From Verrucomicrobiota bacterium (lineage in GTDB: Bacteria; Verrucomicrobiota; Verrucomicrobiia; Limisphaerales; J093): a stretch of DNA of 64,000 bases. The notes below the pieces were generated by a model. It worked only from the letters and a program-made list of their open reading frames with translations. It was not told where the DNA came from and did not search any database. Location of the stretch: positions 372,001-436,000 of the forward strand of contig JADJWF010000004.1 in assembly GCA_016716505.1 (NCBI GenBank), given 5' to 3'. Shown in pieces: positions 62,212-64,000 of the stretch. A program made the position numbers and the translations under genes. The first letter of the stretch is position 1. Each line of letters opens with the position of its first letter.

Positions 62212-64000
62212 ATGGCAACCGATCCTTCCTCGCCCTCGCAGGTCGCGTCCGTTGAACGGCAGCGACTCGACGCGGACATCGTGTGCGTCGGCTTCGGACC
62301 GGCCACGGCCGGTTTTCTGGCGACACTCGCGCCGCAACTCGTCCGGCCCGATGGCACCCCCGCGCTCGAAAGCCGTGTGGCGCCCGGGCTGCCGCTCCAG
62401 ATCTTGTGTTACGAGCGGGCGGACGATGTCGGGTTCGGCGTTTCCGGCGTGGTGACCCGCGCGCAGTCGCTCCGCGGTACCTTCCCGGACCTGGATGCGG
62501 CCGGCATTCCCATGGCTGCACCGGTCACCGAAGAGAAGGTGCTCTACCTGCTGGACCCCCATCACGCCAGCCGTCGGTCGGCCGCACTGCGAGCGGGCGA
62601 CGCGCTGCTCGCGGCAGCGAAAAGCCTGTTGCCCGTGACCGATGAGGCGTTGGAGCTGCCGTGGACCCCGGACTTCCTGCACAAGTCGGGTGGCATGGTG
62701 TTCTCACTCGGCCAATTCCTCCAGTGGGTTGCGGCGCGCGTGCAGGGCACCGGACTGGTGCAAATCTGGCCGGGCACGCCCGTGAGCGAGGCGCTCATTG
62801 AAAACGACCGTGTGTTGGGCGTCCGCCTGCTTGACCAAGGCGTGGACAAGCACGGGCGCCCGGGCGACGGCTTCCTGCCCGGGATGGAAGTTCACGCGGC
62901 GCTAACGGTGGTGGGCGATGGTCCGGTCGGTCCGGTCGGTCGCCAGTTGGATGCCCATTTCGGTCTGCCCGCCGGCCACCATACCCGGGATTGGGCGGTA
63001 GGGATGAAGTTCGTTGTGGACCTGCCGGCGGACACCTCGCTTCAACCCGGCACGGTGCTCCATACTCTGGGTTATCCCGAACCGGAAATCTTTGGCTTCC
63101 TGTACGTTCACCCGGAGCGGGTGGCCTCGCTGGGCATCTTCGTGCCGTCCTGGTTCGACAGCCCGATGCGCACGGCCTACCGCTACCTCCAGCATTGGAT
63201 GCTGCATCCCCGCCTCTGGCGGCTGCTGAAGGGCGGGCGGCTTCGGTCGTGGGGCGCAAAGACGCTCGGCGAATCCGGACGGCGCGGCGAACCTTTCCTG
63301 GCGGGACATGGCTACGCGCGCATCGGCGAAGGCAGCGGCACGACCAACGTCCTCACCGGCTCCGGCGTGGACGAAGCCTGGGCCAGCGGCGTGCAACTGG
63401 CCGAGGCGGTGGTCGAACTGGCCCACGCGAACGAGCCCTTCACCCGCGAGAATCTGGAGCGGACCTACGTCCGCCGGCGCCGCGCCAGTTGGGTCGAGGA
63501 GGAAGCTCGCGTGGCCGAGACGGCCCGCGATGGTTTTCAACACGGAGTGGTGCGCGGGCTGATCGGCATGGCGTTGGCGGGGCTGACGCGGGGGCGCCTT
63601 TCCCTCGCCGGCGAGCCGGCCCGGCCCTGGGAACGCGTTCCGACGCTCGAAGAATACTACGCGGGTCGGATTCCCCTCGAGGAGATTGCCCGCTTGCGCG
63701 AGGAGTGTCGCGCCAAGGGAGTCTCGCTGCACAATGCGCTCATGGATCGCGTCGGCTGGCCGCCGATTCCCTACGACGGCCAATTGCTGGTTTCTCACCA
63801 GGACGCGCTGCTGCTGGGCGGCAAGGTGCAGGCGCCAGCCGGTTACGCGGACCACGTCGTTTTCCTGTATCCGGAACTCTGCGAGCACTGTGGCACGAAG
63901 ATTTGCATCGAAGCCTGCAGCGGGCAGGCGATCGCGCCGGGCGAAGGCGGAGTGCCGGCCTTCGACCGGGAAAAATGCGTTCACTGCGGCGCCTGCCTCT
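62212..64000 (+). CDS. ETF:quinone oxidoreductase-like flavoprotein, 5' part (3' end outside window)
   Basis: The frame is open from the ATG at 62212 to the window edge (596 codons), so the gene is incomplete. It starts with an FAD-binding Rossmann strand (DIVCVGFGPATAGFLATLAP). The body matches electron-transfer-flavoprotein:quinone oxidoreductase (FixC-like), with 'GHGYARIGEGSGTTNVLTGS', the quinone-side region, and near the end a 4Fe-4S cluster motif beginning 'CEHCGTKICIEAC', then 'CVHCGAC' at the window edge. The enzyme passes electrons from ETF to the quinone pool at the membrane. It follows thrS after 124 bases. The glycine motif reads GFGPAT rather than GAGPAG; otherwise canonical. 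Confidence 0.88.
   Translation, partial: MATDPSSPSQVASVERQRLDADIVCVGFGPATAGFLATLAPQLVRPDGTPALESRVAPGLPLQILCYERADDVGFGVSGVVTRAQSLRGTFPDLDAAGIPMAAPVTEEKVLYLLDPHHASRRSAALRAGDALLAAAKSLLPVTDEALELPWTPDFLHKSGGMVFSLGQFLQWVAARVQGTGLVQIWPGTPVSEALIENDRVLGVRLLDQGVDKHGRPGDGFLPGMEVHAALTVVGDGPVGPVGRQLDAHFGLPAGHHTRDWAVGMKFVVDLPADTSLQPGTVLHTLGYPEPEIFGFLYVHPERVASLGIFVPSWFDSPMRTAYRYLQHWMLHPRLWRLLKGGRLRSWGAKTLGESGRRGEPFLAGHGYARIGEGSGTTNVLTGSGVDEAWASGVQLAEAVVELAHANEPFTRENLERTYVRRRRASWVEEEARVAETARDGFQHGVVRGLIGMALAGLTRGRLSLAGEPARPWERVPTLEEYYAGRIPLEEIARLREECRAKGVSLHNALMDRVGWPPIPYDGQLLVSHQDALLLGGKVQAPAGYADHVVFLYPELCEHCGTKICIEACSGQAIAPGEGGVPAFDREKCVHCGACL

Noticed and set aside
62902..63984. 360-residue minus-strand open frame
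   Set aside because: Antisense to the flavoprotein gene, whose FAD and iron-sulfur motifs on the plus strand are clear.

Overview
The window is GC-rich, densely coded DNA that looks like a Verrucomicrobiota chromosome, most likely a Limisphaerales/Pedosphaera-type lineage. The clues are a PEP-CTERM exported protein, large LamG and lamin-tail exported proteins, a pseudopilin of the 'FTLIELLVVIAIIAILA' type, a threonyl-tRNA synthetase without a TGS domain, and a REP element with its REP-associated tyrosine transposase (RAYT). The lineage is inferred from gene content only. Few genes have a clear Shine-Dalgarno sequence.

Layout: 1-5.8 kb holds the end of alaS, a GNAT acetyltransferase, an alginate-export-type outer-membrane barrel, an aldo/keto reductase and a secreted DUF1080-like protein. 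6-12.1 kb holds a LamG protein with a very recent internal 693-bp-period duplication, a GH172 (DUF2961) protein and an overlapping three-gene membrane operon (GYF / small membrane protein / DUF2752). 12.3-24.5 kb holds a divergent membrane pyrophosphatase, a membrane/spermidine-synthase/helical-repeat fusion, a transglutaminase-like protein, tRNA-Pro(GGG), a receiver-like protein, DUF5069, a PHP phosphoesterase, and nrdR-unknown-HIT. 24.6-33 kb holds a frameshifted EF-G-like gene, a lytic transglycosylase, a TonB-plug-like orphan, a Tat-exported protein and an MMPL/RND transporter. 33-45 kb is accessory: a PEP-CTERM protein, a decayed GH16 gene, a LamG-Ig-LamG protein, a pseudopilin, a two-component pair, and an IS1182-type transposase that abuts a truncated ABC ATPase gene. 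45-54 kb holds a 1741-residue CotH/lamin-tail/beta-helix protein, an alpha/beta hydrolase and a cytosolic protein kinase. 54-64 kb is core information processing: dnaE (frameshifted), tyrS (frameshifted), thrS, and the start of an ETF-quinone-oxidoreductase-like gene.

The most striking feature is inside thrS. A complete RAYT coding unit, bounded by two inverted REP elements (60482-61059), sits in frame in the middle of the synthetase gene, so one uninterrupted frame encodes ThrRS N-half, RAYT and ThrRS C-half. The transposase keeps its HVH and tyrosine motifs but has no in-frame stop of its own, and the insert falls in a surface hairpin just before the motif containing the zinc-binding cysteine.

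A caution: single-base indels break dnaE, tyrS and the EF-G-like gene. Two of these are essential, so sequencing or assembly error is the simplest explanation. The GH16 gene also carries three nonsense codons and looks genuinely decayed, although base errors cannot be excluded.
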